Shown piece by piece: positions 43,908 through 52,003 of a DNA stretch of 64,000 nucleotides. The DNA is taken from the NCBI RefSeq assembly GCF_025465945.1, contig NZ_JANLNW010000071.1, positions 1 to 64,000 of the forward strand, given 5' to 3'. The DNA comes from Pseudomonas sp. 6D_7.1_Bac1 (GTDB taxonomy: Bacteria; Pseudomonadota; Gammaproteobacteria; Pseudomonadales; Pseudomonadaceae). The translations under genes and the position numbers were made by a program. The notes under the pieces were generated by a model, which did not search any database, had not been told where the DNA came from, and was given only the letters and a program-made list of their open reading frames with translations. Positions within the stretch are counted from its first letter, which is position 1. Every line of letters starts with the position of its first letter.

Positions 43908-44924
43908 ATGAAGTTGATCGATGGTTTTAAGTTTGTCACCTGCCTGGTGTTTTTATCTGCGATGCCAGTGGCCCACTCCAACGCTGCACACTACTCGCCG
44001 ATGCATATGGTGTTTACGTCTGATCCGCAATATCCATGGACGGAAAAGAGTGATGATGAAGCACCTCAATCAGACTCGGAACGCGATGCTCGTTCCCAAT
44101 GGCTGATAGAAACCCAATACGCGGATGTCGCGGACTTCAGAAAGAACTTTGGTGGTGCGGGTCGAGTCCCGGTGATGATCAATGGTGATATCACTGCATT
44201 CGGGCATGGCTGGCAGCGTTCTGTGGTGAAGCCCATTCTGGATGCGAAACTGGGCGGTGTTTATGACTATGGACTGGGCAATCACGATTATGAAAACAAC
44301 ATTGATGATTGTTTTTTGAATAGTTGCGCAGCGGGTAGTGTTGTTGAGCTAAAAGAACGTTACTGGGGGAAATTGGATAATGTCGATCTGACTATTCAGG
44401 AAAATGGCGGCATAAAAAAGATCTGGAACGGCAGTCTGGCGTATGCCAGGGATCACGGCGATGTCCATCTTGTGCAGTTGCATAATGAACCGACTTACTC
44501 CGTGAGCTTTACCGCCTGGGACTGGGGGGCGCCAACGGGCTATAACATTGGCGATTCCCTGGATTGGCTGGAGCGGGATTTAAAGTCGGCTCGCGATCAG
44601 GGCAAGATCATCATCCTCAATATGCATAAGCCTGACCGGTGGAAGGGTACTGACGGGCAGATTGCCCGGTTCAAGAAGATGATTCAGGACTACAAGGTCA
44701 CGGCAGTGTTCGCCGGGCACTATCACGAGGATTCTGGTGAGTACTTTGGCTGGAACAAACGCGACTATTTTGGTGATGTGCCAGTGTTCCTGAGCGGTGG
44801 TGCTTCCCAGCAGACCTACCTGATTACCAGTTTTTCAGCGGATCGCAGAAGCCTGACAGTCAGCCGCGTGCAAGGCAATAACTGGCCCAGCCGCAAAGTC
44901 ATATCGACTATCCCTGTCAAGTAA
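43908..44924 (+). CDS. Secreted calcineurin-like metallophosphoesterase
   Basis: A 338-residue predicted exported phosphoesterase. A signal peptide (MKLIDGFKFVTCLVFLSAMP, cleaved around SNA/AHYS) precedes a metallophosphoesterase fold: FTSDPQYPW (a D-x-Q variant of the first D-x-H), INGDITAFG, GLGNHDYENN (GNHD), LNMHKPD and VFAGHYHEDS (GHxH). With the first motif read as D-x-Q all metal-ligand blocks are present, so it is probably an active two-metal hydrolase. ATG 43908 fits the signal peptide; 43881 and 43902 are alternatives. Codon use is AT-leaning compared with its neighbours and it lies between ccoG and the cco1 operon, suggesting acquisition by transfer. Substrate unknown. Confidence 0.8.
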   Translation: MKLIDGFKFVTCLVFLSAMPVAHSNAAHYSPMHMVFTSDPQYPWTEKSDDEAPQSDSERDARSQWLIETQYADVADFRKNFGGAGRVPVMINGDITAFGHGWQRSVVKPILDAKLGGVYDYGLGNHDYENNIDDCFLNSCAAGSVVELKERYWGKLDNVDLTIQENGGIKKIWNGSLAYARDHGDVHLVQLHNEPTYSVSFTAWDWGAPTGYNIGDSLDWLERDLKSARDQGKIIILNMHKPDRWKGTDGQIARFKKMIQDYKVTAVFAGHYHEDSGEYFGWNKRDYFGDVPVFLSGGASQQTYLITSFSADRRSLTVSRVQGNNWPSRKVISTIPVK

Positions 44925-44947
44925 ACGTCCACACTGTCGCTGAAATG

Positions 44948-44987
44948 AAAACGGCCCCGTCAATTCTCATTGGCGGGGCCGTTTTTT
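44948..44987. terminator. Bidirectional terminator between the phosphoesterase gene and cco1
   Basis: AAAACGGCCCCG (44948-44959) pairs with CGGGGCCGTTTT (44974-44985), extended inward by four more pairs, with A/T tracts at both ends. It ends the phosphoesterase transcript and the ccoN1O1Q1P1 operon. Confidence 0.9.
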
Positions 44988-45006
44988 GTTGCTTCAAGCG
45001 TTTGCC

Positions 45007-45984
45007 TTACTGGGCGTCAGCCGCTTTCTCACCGTGAGAGAGGCTGTAAACGTAAGCGGCCAGCAGGTGAACCTTGTCGTTACCTTGCAGTTGCGCTTGC
45101 GCAGGCATCTGGCCCTGACGGCCGTAACGGATGGTCTGCTGCAGTTGGGCGAAGCTCGAACCGTAGATGAACGCTTCCGGGTGAGTCAGGTTCGGCGCGC
45201 CCATTGCCGGGGTGCCTTTGCCTTCCGGACCGTGGCAAGCCACGCAGTTGGCGGCGAAGAGCTTCTGGCCGGCAACCGGATCAGCCTTGGCGCCTTCCGG
45301 CAGCTTGCGGCCATGGAGGCTGGTCAGGACGAAAGAGGCGACGTCGCTGACGCCTTGTTCGCCGATGACTTCACCCCAGGCTGGCATCATCGCGTGACGG
45401 CCGCCCATGATGGTGGTCTTGATGGTTTCCGGCTCGCCGCCCCAGCGCCAGACTTTGCCGGTCAGGTTAGGGAAGCCATAAGCGCCCTTGGCGTCGGAAC
45501 CGTGGCAAACCGAGCAGTTGGAGGCAAACAGGCGGCCACCCATCTTCAGGGCTTGCGGGTCTTTGGCGACATCTTCAATCGGCATGGCCGCGAATTTGGC
45601 AAAGATCGGACCGAACTTGGCATCCGATTTGGCCATTTCCTTTTCCCACTCGTGAACGCCGGTCCAGCCGGACTGGCCGTTGGCGAACGGGGTCTGCTTC
45701 TCGTTGTCGAGGTAGCCGTAACCCGGCAGCAGGCCTTTCCAGTTACCCAGGCCCGGGTACAGCGCCAGGTAGCCCAGTGCGAAGATGATGGTGCCGACGA
45801 ACAGCATGAACCACCATTTCGGCAGTGGGTTGTCGTACTCCTCGATCCCGTCGAAGGAGTGGCCAACCGTCTCTTCCGTCTGCTCGGCGCGCTGGCCCTT
45901 GCGGGTCGACAGCAGCAGCCAGGTCAGGGCGAAGATGGTACCCAGACTGAGGACTGTGACGTACAGACTCCAGAACGTAGTCAT
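45007..45984 (-). CDS. ccoP1: cbb3 cytochrome c oxidase dihaem subunit CcoP1
   Basis: A 325-residue dihaem c-type cytochrome feeding electrons to CcoO/CcoN. N-terminal helices (about 5-25 and 55-75) anchor two periplasmic cytochrome domains with CSVCH (in NCSVCHGSDAKGAYGFPN) and CVACH (in NCVACHGPEGKGTPAMG). It overlaps ccoQ1 by the ATGA of their stop/start codons. Compared with CcoP2 it has about 10 extra residues after the second helix (in the YLDNEKQTPFANGQ region). Confidence 0.95.
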   Translation of the reverse strand: MTTFWSLYVTVLSLGTIFALTWLLLSTRKGQRAEQTEETVGHSFDGIEEYDNPLPKWWFMLFVGTIIFALGYLALYPGLGNWKGLLPGYGYLDNEKQTPFANGQSGWTGVHEWEKEMAKSDAKFGPIFAKFAAMPIEDVAKDPQALKMGGRLFASNCSVCHGSDAKGAYGFPNLTGKVWRWGGEPETIKTTIMGGRHAMMPAWGEVIGEQGVSDVASFVLTSLHGRKLPEGAKADPVAGQKLFAANCVACHGPEGKGTPAMGAPNLTHPEAFIYGSSFAQLQQTIRYGRQGQMPAQAQLQGNDKVHLLAAYVYSLSHGEKAADAQ

Positions 45985-46166
45985 TCTTTGTTACTCCTAG
46001 AAGCTTGCTCGACGTGCTTGATGGCTTCGGGATCATCCGCGAAAGGCAGCAAGGTCGCGTCTTCAAACTCCGACTTGCGCTTGGGGCTGAATACCCACAG
46101 CGCCAGACCGATAAAGGCAACCATCACGACAACGGTGCCCAGGCCACGAATCATCCCGATATCCAT
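45981..46166 (-). CDS. ccoQ1: cbb3 oxidase subunit CcoQ1
   Basis: A 61-residue single-span protein (helix about residues 5-25, GTVVVMVAFIGLALWVFSPKRK) that stabilises cbb3 oxidase and protects its core. MDIGMIRGLG at 46166 has a GGTGA ribosome binding site and is preferred to the in-frame start at 46175, which overlaps ccoO1. Overlaps ccoP1 by 4 bases. Confidence 0.9.
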   Translation of the reverse strand: MDIGMIRGLGTVVVMVAFIGLALWVFSPKRKSEFEDATLLPFADDPEAIKHVEQASRSNKE

Positions 46167-46171
46167 CCAGA

Positions 46172-46780
46172 TCACCGTTTGCTTTTGATGATGGTGCCCA
46201 GGCCTTGCAGATAGGCCACCAGCGCGTCCATTTCGGTTTTGCCCTTCACGGCATCTTTTGCACCGGCGATGTCTTCGTCGGTGTAAGGAACGCCGAGCGT
46301 GCGCAAGACTTCCATTTTCTTGGCGGTGTCTTTGCCGTCGAGCTTGTTTTCTACGAGGAACGGGTAAGCCGGCATTTTCGACTCAGGCACAACGTTGCGC
46401 GGGTTGTACAAGTGCGCGCGGTGCCAGTCATCGGAGTAACGACCGCCGACACGGGCCAGGTCCGGGCCGGTACGCTTGGAACCCCACAGGAACGGGTGGT
46501 CCCAAACGCTTTCACCGGCGACCGAGTAGTGGCCATAACGTTCGGTTTCAGCGCGGAACGGGCGGATCATCTGCGAATGGCAGCCGACACAACCGTTGGC
46601 GATGAAGATGTCACGACCTTCCAGTTCAAGGGCGGGGCGAGGCTTCATGCCTTCGACCGGCTTGTTGGTGACGTCCTGGAAGAACAGCGGAACGATCTGG
46701 GTCAGGCCGCCGATACTGACGGCGATGACCATGAAGAAGGCCAGCAGGCCAATATTCTTCTCGACTGCTTCATGCTTCAT
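46172..46780 (-). CDS. ccoO1: cbb3 cytochrome c oxidase monohaem subunit CcoO1
   Basis: A 202-residue membrane-anchored monohaem cytochrome c. N-terminal helix (IGLLAFFMVIAVSIGGLTQIVPLFF) and one haem-binding CVGCH in NGCVGCHSQMIRPFRAETERYG, the CcoO/FixO signature. Start codon overlaps the ccoN1 stop by one base (TGATG), indicating translational coupling. Confidence 0.95.
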   Translation of the reverse strand: MKHEAVEKNIGLLAFFMVIAVSIGGLTQIVPLFFQDVTNKPVEGMKPRPALELEGRDIFIANGCVGCHSQMIRPFRAETERYGHYSVAGESVWDHPFLWGSKRTGPDLARVGGRYSDDWHRAHLYNPRNVVPESKMPAYPFLVENKLDGKDTAKKMEVLRTLGVPYTDEDIAGAKDAVKGKTEMDALVAYLQGLGTIIKSKR

Positions 46781-48222
46781 CAGTGAGCTCCAACTACAGC
46801 AATCTGAGCGGCGGCTTCGGCTTCAGCCGGGTTCGAGGCGCGAACGGTACGGAACACGTTGTAGGCCATGAACAGCATGCCGCTGGCGAAGAACGCGCCG
46901 CCCAGGGCACGAACGATGTAACCAGGGTGACTGGCTTGCAGGGCTTCGACGAAGGAGTAAGTGAGGGTGCCGTCATCGTTGATTGCACGCCACATCAGAC
47001 CCTGGGTGATGCCGTTGACCCACATCGAGGCGATGTAGAGCACGGTACCGATGGTCGCGAGCCAGAAGTGCGTGTTGATCAGGCCGATGCTGTGCATCTG
47101 CGTGCGACCGAACAGTTTCGGAATCATGTGGTAGATGGCGCCGATCGAGATCATCGCCACCCAGCCCAAAGCACCGGCGTGTACGTGGCCGATGGTCCAG
47201 TCGGTGTAGTGAGACAGCGAGTTGACAGTCTTGATGGCCATCATCGGGCCTTCGAAGGTCGACATGCCATAGAACGCCAGGGACACGACCAGGAAGCGCA
47301 GAATCGGGTCGGTGCGCAGCTTATGCCAGGCTCCCGACAGGGTCATCATGCCGTTGATCATGCCGCCCCAGCTTGGCGCCAGCAGGATGATCGACATCGC
47401 CATGCCCAAAGACTGAGCCCAGTCCGGCAGTGCGGTGTAGTGCAGGTGGTGGGGACCTGCCCAGATGTACAGGGTGATCAGTGCCCAGAAGTGCACGATC
47501 GACAGGCGATACGAGTAGATCGGACGCTCGGCCTGTTTAGGAACGAAGTAGTACATCATCCCCAGGAAACCGGTGGTCAGGAAGAAACCGACCGCGTTGT
47601 GGCCGTACCACCACTGGATCATGGCGTCAGTCGCACCGGCGTACGCCGAGTAGGACTTGAAGAAGCTGACCGGCAGGGAGGCGTGGTTGACGATGTGCAG
47701 CATCGCCGTCACAACGATGAAGGCACCGTAGAACCAGTTGCCGACGTAGATGTGCTTGGTCTTGCGCTTGACGATGGTGCCGAAGAACACCAGACCGTAG
47801 GTGACCCAGACGATAGCCAGCAGGATAGCCAGAGGCCATTCCAGTTCCGCGTATTCCTTGGTGGTGGTGTAACCCAGCGGCAAGGTAACGATCGCGCCGA
47901 CGATCACCGCTTGCCAACCCCAGAAGTGGAAGGCGGCGAGGCTGTCGGAAATCAGTCGCGTTTGGCAGGTTCGCTGCACGACGTAATAGGAAGTGGCAAA
48001 CAATGCACAACCACCAAAGGCGAAAATCACCAGGTTGGTGTGCAACGGGCGTAGGCGTCCAAAAGTCGTCCACGGCAGGCCAAAGTTGAGTTCTGGCCAT
48101 ACGAGCTGTGAGGCGATAAAGACACCAAGCCCCATGCCAAGGATCCCCCAGACCACCGTCATGATGGCGAACTGGCGGACTACCTTATAGTTATAAGCAG
48201 TCGGACTGATTGCTGTGCTCAT
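46780..48222 (-). CDS. ccoN1: cbb3 cytochrome c oxidase catalytic subunit CcoN1
   Basis: A 480-residue 12-helix haem-copper oxidase subunit that reduces O2 to water with high affinity. Haem and copper ligands are visible in HTNLVIFAFGG (H61), WYGHNAVGFFLT, the GPHHLHYTALPDW loop and TIGHVHAGALGW. The start at 48222 (MSTAISPTAYNYKVVRQFAI) matches the family; the open frame extends further upstream but that part is promoter. First gene of ccoN1O1Q1P1; an Anr-like site lies at 48308-48321. Confidence 0.95.
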   Translation of the reverse strand: MSTAISPTAYNYKVVRQFAIMTVVWGILGMGLGVFIASQLVWPELNFGLPWTTFGRLRPLHTNLVIFAFGGCALFATSYYVVQRTCQTRLISDSLAAFHFWGWQAVIVGAIVTLPLGYTTTKEYAELEWPLAILLAIVWVTYGLVFFGTIVKRKTKHIYVGNWFYGAFIVVTAMLHIVNHASLPVSFFKSYSAYAGATDAMIQWWYGHNAVGFFLTTGFLGMMYYFVPKQAERPIYSYRLSIVHFWALITLYIWAGPHHLHYTALPDWAQSLGMAMSIILLAPSWGGMINGMMTLSGAWHKLRTDPILRFLVVSLAFYGMSTFEGPMMAIKTVNSLSHYTDWTIGHVHAGALGWVAMISIGAIYHMIPKLFGRTQMHSIGLINTHFWLATIGTVLYIASMWVNGITQGLMWRAINDDGTLTYSFVEALQASHPGYIVRALGGAFFASGMLFMAYNVFRTVRASNPAEAEAAAQIAVVGAH

Positions 48223-48307
48223 TCTAAGGTTCCACGGTTTGGGTGTTTTATTAGGAGTAAAAATCGGTCGCAAGTATGGAGAAAACAGGGGGTCATTGCA
48301 ACGCGCC

Positions 48308-48321
48308 ATGACCTGCGTCAA
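48308..48321 (-). promoter_or_regulatory. Anr-like site upstream of ccoN1
   Basis: On the minus strand TTGACGCAGGTCAT, matching TTGA(C/T)-N4-(A/G)TCA(A) except at the last base, about 90-100 bases upstream of the ccoN1 start codon. Confidence 0.55.
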
Positions 48322-48659
48322 TGCTTCCAAAAGCTGATTCTGCGGCCTTTCCATGCGCCGCGTAGGGACAAAATTACCCATGGGCAAAATGTCCCGGCGG
48401 ACGAAAAAGGCGAGGGGGTCTGGTCAGTTGTAACTGGGTGTGTTCAAACGAGGCGGGCAGGTGACAGACGGCAACTTGCGCGACAGCCGGTATCTACCAG
48501 CCTTTGCGGCCTGTCATCGAACAGATTCGTCGAACGCATCGTGTACGGTTGACCCTTGACCGGCTGTTGCCAGTCCGCTTCGGAGCAAGCTTAGACGTGA
48601 ATCCGTGGAACCGAAAGGCGGACCAATGGAGGGTGCGACAATGCGTCGCAAAGGGGCAG

Positions 48660-48690
48660 GGAACTGCCGCATTCGAGTGAATGCGGCAGT
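48660..48690 (-). terminator. Terminator hairpin after ccoP2
   Basis: Perfect 11-bp stem CTGCCGCATTC (48664-48674) with GAATGCGGCAG (48679-48689) and a 4-base loop, about 15 bases after the ccoP2 stop. The following T tract is interrupted (TTCCCTGCCCCTTT), so it may be a leaky terminator or an mRNA-end stabiliser. Confidence 0.6.
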
Positions 48691-48704
48691 AGAGCGGTCA
48701 AGAT

Positions 48705-49658
48705 TTATTCGGTTTTGCTTTCAGTCTGCAAACGCTCGGCGCGGGCCGCGTGAGACAAGCTGTACACATAAGCGGCCAGCAGTTGCACCTTGTCGTTACC
48801 GAGCAGTTCGCTCTGCGCCGGCATGTGACCCTGGCGACCATGGCGGATGGTCTGTTGCAGCTGCGTCAGGCTGGTGCCGTAGATGAAACCTGCCGGTTGC
48901 GTCAGGTTCGGCGCCCCCATCAGTTCCGTGCCCTGGCCGTTTGCGCCGTGACAGGCTGCGCAGGTGGTGCTGAATGTTTGCTGTCCGGCTTGCAGGTCAG
49001 CACCGCTGTCGGCTGGCAGTGGCAGGCCGGCGAGCTCGTGACGCACATAGGCCGCCACGTTTTTCACCCCGGTCTCACCCAATACTTCACCCCAGGCCGG
49101 CATGGCCGCCATGCGTCCACCCATGATCGTGGTCTTGATGGTTTCGGCACTGCCGCCCCAGCGCCAGATGTTGTCGGCGAGGTTGGGGAAACCGAAGGCG
49201 CCCTTGGCATCCGAGCCGTGGCAGACCGCGCAGTTGGAGGCAAACAGGCGACCGCCCATTTTCAGCGCTTGCGGGTCTTTGGCGACTTCTTCCACGGGCA
49301 TCACCGCGAATTTGGCGAAGATCGGTCCGAACCTGGTGTCGGCCTTGGCCATTTCCTTTTCCCACTCCTTGGTCTGGGTCCAGCCGTCTTCATAGCCCGG
49401 CAGGATGCCCTTCCAGTTACCCAGGCCCGGATACAGGATCAGGTAACCGACGGCAAACACCAGGGTCCCGGCGAACAACATGAACCACCACTGCGGCAAT
49501 GGATTGTCGTATTCCTCGATGCCGTCGAAGCTGTGGCCCATGGTCTGGTCGACGCTGCCCTTGGTTTCGCCCTTACGGGTGCCGATCAGCAACCACGTCA
49601 GGCCGATCAGGCTGCCAATGGTCAGTACGCAGATCCACGTACTCCAGAAGGTGGTCAT
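48705..49658 (-). CDS. ccoP2: cbb3 cytochrome c oxidase dihaem subunit CcoP2
   Basis: A 317-residue dihaem cytochrome with N-terminal helices and haem sites CAVCH (NCAVCHGSDAKGAFGFPN) and CAACH (TCAACHGANGQGTELMG). It is strongly similar to CcoP1 but has a shorter linker after the second helix (GYEDGWTQTKEWEKE) and an extended C-terminal tail. Overlaps ccoQ2 by 4 bases. Confidence 0.95.
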   Translation of the reverse strand: MTTFWSTWICVLTIGSLIGLTWLLIGTRKGETKGSVDQTMGHSFDGIEEYDNPLPQWWFMLFAGTLVFAVGYLILYPGLGNWKGILPGYEDGWTQTKEWEKEMAKADTRFGPIFAKFAVMPVEEVAKDPQALKMGGRLFASNCAVCHGSDAKGAFGFPNLADNIWRWGGSAETIKTTIMGGRMAAMPAWGEVLGETGVKNVAAYVRHELAGLPLPADSGADLQAGQQTFSTTCAACHGANGQGTELMGAPNLTQPAGFIYGTSLTQLQQTIRHGRQGHMPAQSELLGNDKVQLLAAYVYSLSHAARAERLQTESKTE

Positions 49659-49858
49659 GGCCGGGTACTCCTTGTTGCGGGTTCTTTAGTGTCGGCGTCG
49701 TCGGGTTGCGGTTCATCGGCAAAGGGCAGCAGACACGCTTCGGCGAATTCCGAGCTGCGCTTGCTGTTGAACACCCACAGCGCCAGGCCGACAAAGGCCA
49801 CGAACACCACGACCGTGCCGAGGCCGCGGATCATTCCAGTACTCATCTCAAAGACCAT
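49655..49858 (-). CDS. ccoQ2: cbb3 oxidase subunit CcoQ2
   Basis: A 67-residue single-span protein (GLGTVVVFVAFVGLALWVFNSKRSSEF). ATG 49858 has an AGAGGTGA ribosome binding site only three bases after the ccoO2 stop; ATG 49846 is an alternative start. The C-terminal tail (about 48-67) differs from CcoQ1. Confidence 0.88.
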   Translation of the reverse strand: MVFEMSTGMIRGLGTVVVFVAFVGLALWVFNSKRSSEFAEACLLPFADEPQPDDADTKEPATRSTRP

Positions 49859-49861
49859 GGT

Positions 49862-50470
49862 TCACCTCTTGCTCTTGATTGCAGTGCCGAGCACTTGCAG
49901 GTAGGCGACCAGCGCGTCCATTTCGGTCTTGCCCTTGAGCGTTTCGACGCTGCCTGCGATGTCTTCGTCGGTGTACGGAACGCCAAGAGTGCGCATGACC
50001 CGCAACTTGGTTTCGGTGTGGCTGCTGTCGAGCGGGTTGGCCACCAGCCAGGGGTAGGCAGGCATCTTCGACTCCGGCACGACGTTGCGCGGGTTGTACA
50101 AGTGTGCGCGGTGCCAGTCTTCCGAGTAGCGGCCGCCGACCCGGGCCAGGTCCGGACCGGTACGCTTGGAGCCCCACAGGAACGGGTGATCCCAGACGCT
50201 TTCACCCGCCACCGAGTAGTGGCCGTAGCGCTCGGTTTCGGCGCGGAATGGACGAATCATCTGCGAGTGACACTGCACACAACCTTCGCGGATGTAGATG
50301 TCGCGACCTTCGAGCTGCAGCGCGGTGTAAGGCTTCATGCCTTCGACCGGCTTGTTGGTGACGTCCTGGAAGAACAACGGGACGATCTGGGTCAGACCGC
50401 CGATGCTCACTGCGAAGACCATCAGCAGCAACAGCAGGCCGACGTTTTTCTCAATCGTTTCGTGTTTCAT
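49862..50470 (-). CDS. ccoO2: cbb3 cytochrome c oxidase monohaem subunit CcoO2
   Basis: A 202-residue monohaem cytochrome c with an N-terminal helix and CVQCH in EGCVQCHSQMIRPFRAETERYG. Nearly the same as CcoO1 except for the N-terminal helix and the region around residues 140-170. ATG 50470 follows GGAGTCCGCC; it begins 10 bases after the ccoN2 stop. Confidence 0.95.
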   Translation of the reverse strand: MKHETIEKNVGLLLLLMVFAVSIGGLTQIVPLFFQDVTNKPVEGMKPYTALQLEGRDIYIREGCVQCHSQMIRPFRAETERYGHYSVAGESVWDHPFLWGSKRTGPDLARVGGRYSEDWHRAHLYNPRNVVPESKMPAYPWLVANPLDSSHTETKLRVMRTLGVPYTDEDIAGSVETLKGKTEMDALVAYLQVLGTAIKSKR

Positions 50471-50480
50471 GGCGGACTCC

Positions 50481-51905
50481 TCAGGCCATCTGCGCCGCGG
50501 CGGCGACTTCGGCTGGCTGTGCGGCACGCACGGTGCGCCAGGTGTTGTAAGCCATCAGCAACATGCCGCTGAAGAAGATCGCGCCGCCCACCAGTCGCAC
50601 GACGTACCCTGGGTGGCTGGCCGCCAGGGTTTCGACGAAGGAGTAGGTCAACGTGCCGTCTTCGTTGATCGCGCGCCACATCAGGCCCTGGGCGATGCCG
50701 TTGACCCACATCGAGGCGATGTAGAGCACGGTGCCGATGGTCGCGAGCCAGAAGTGCGAGTTGATCAGGCCGAGGCTGTGCATCTGCGTGCGGCCAAAGA
50801 TTTTCGGGATCATGTGGTACAGCGCGCCGATCGAGATCATCGCCACCCAGCCGAGTGCGCCGGCGTGTACGTGGCCGATGGTCCAGTCGGTGTAGTGGGA
50901 GAGGGCGTTGACCGTTTTGATGGCCATCATCGGACCTTCAAAGGTCGACATGCCGTAGAACGCCAGGGACACCACGAGGAAGCGCAGGATCGGGTCGCTG
51001 CGCAACTTATGCCAGGCCCCCGACAAGGTCATCATCCCGTTGATCATCCCGCCCCAACTTGGCGCCAGCAGTACCAGCGACATCACCATGCCCAGGGACT
51101 GTGCCCAGTCCGGCAGCGCGGTGTAGTGCAAGTGGTGCGGGCCGGCCCAGATGTACAGGGTGATCAGTGCCCAGAAGTGCACGATGGACAGGCGATAGGA
51201 GTACACCGGACGCTCGGCCTGTTTCGGCACGAAGTAGTACATCATCCCGAGGAAGCCTGCTGTGAGGAAGAAACCTACGGCGTTATGCCCGTACCACCAC
51301 TGCACCATGGCATCGGTCGCACCACCGTATGCCGAGTAGGACTTGACGAAGCTCACCGGCAGGGACGCGTGGTTGACGATGTGCAGGATGGCTACGGTGA
51401 TGATGAACGCACCGAAAAACCAGTTACCGACGTAGATGTGCTTGGTTTTGCGCTTCATCACCGTGCCGAAGAACACGACGCCGTAGGCCACCCAGACAAT
51501 GGCGATGAGAATGGCGATCGGCCATTCCAGCTCGGCGTATTCCTTGGAGGTGGTGTAGCCCAGCGGCAAACTGATTGCGGCCAGCACGATCACCAACTGC
51601 CAGCCCCAGAAGCAGAACTGCGCGAGTTTCGGCGCGAACAGCTGGGTCTGGCAGGTGCGCTGCACCGAGTAGAAAGAGCTGGCAAACAGTGCGCAACCGC
51701 CAAAGGCGAAGATCACCGCGTTGGTGTGCAGCGGGCGCAAACGGCCGAAGCTGGTCCAGGGCAAATTGAAGTTGAGTTCGGGCCAGACCAATTGAGCCGC
51801 GAGAAAAACCCCGAGCCCCATGCCGACGATGCCCCACACCACCGTCATAATGGCGAATTGGCGGACCACCTTGTAGTTATAGGCGGTACTTAAAGAAGTG
51901 TTCAT
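50481..51905 (-). CDS. ccoN2: cbb3 cytochrome c oxidase catalytic subunit CcoN2
   Basis: A 474-residue 12-helix catalytic subunit, a close paralogue of CcoN1 with the same haem and copper ligand segments (HTNAVIFAFGG, WYGHNAVGFFLT, GPHHLHYTALPDW, TIGHVHAGALGW). First gene of ccoN2O2Q2P2. A perfect TTGAC-N4-ATCAA box lies 124-137 bases upstream, inside the divergent hydrolase gene, consistent with the Anr-induced second cbb3 operon of P. aeruginosa. Confidence 0.95.
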   Translation of the reverse strand: MNTSLSTAYNYKVVRQFAIMTVVWGIVGMGLGVFLAAQLVWPELNFNLPWTSFGRLRPLHTNAVIFAFGGCALFASSFYSVQRTCQTQLFAPKLAQFCFWGWQLVIVLAAISLPLGYTTSKEYAELEWPIAILIAIVWVAYGVVFFGTVMKRKTKHIYVGNWFFGAFIITVAILHIVNHASLPVSFVKSYSAYGGATDAMVQWWYGHNAVGFFLTAGFLGMMYYFVPKQAERPVYSYRLSIVHFWALITLYIWAGPHHLHYTALPDWAQSLGMVMSLVLLAPSWGGMINGMMTLSGAWHKLRSDPILRFLVVSLAFYGMSTFEGPMMAIKTVNALSHYTDWTIGHVHAGALGWVAMISIGALYHMIPKIFGRTQMHSLGLINSHFWLATIGTVLYIASMWVNGIAQGLMWRAINEDGTLTYSFVETLAASHPGYVVRLVGGAIFFSGMLLMAYNTWRTVRAAQPAEVAAAAQMA

Positions 51906-52003
51906 GGTTCCCCATCCACGGTTCAGCCGAAGTGAAGGCGTCTGCGCAAGGCGATGACGCTTCCTTCGCCTGGAGTTATAGGCAGATTAAAAGCGAGGCA
52001 AGC

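Larger units (their letters stand above)
48223..48704. other. Intergenic region between the two cbb3 operons
   Basis: About 480 bases with no supported gene. It holds the ccoN1 promoter with the Anr-like site (48308-48321) and the cco2 terminator hairpin (48664-48689). Confidence 0.6.

Noticed and set aside
46780..48387. Longer CcoN1 starting 55 codons upstream
   Set aside because: The extra residues are non-hydrophobic, unlike any CcoN, and cover the Anr-like promoter site; CcoN2 has no such extension.
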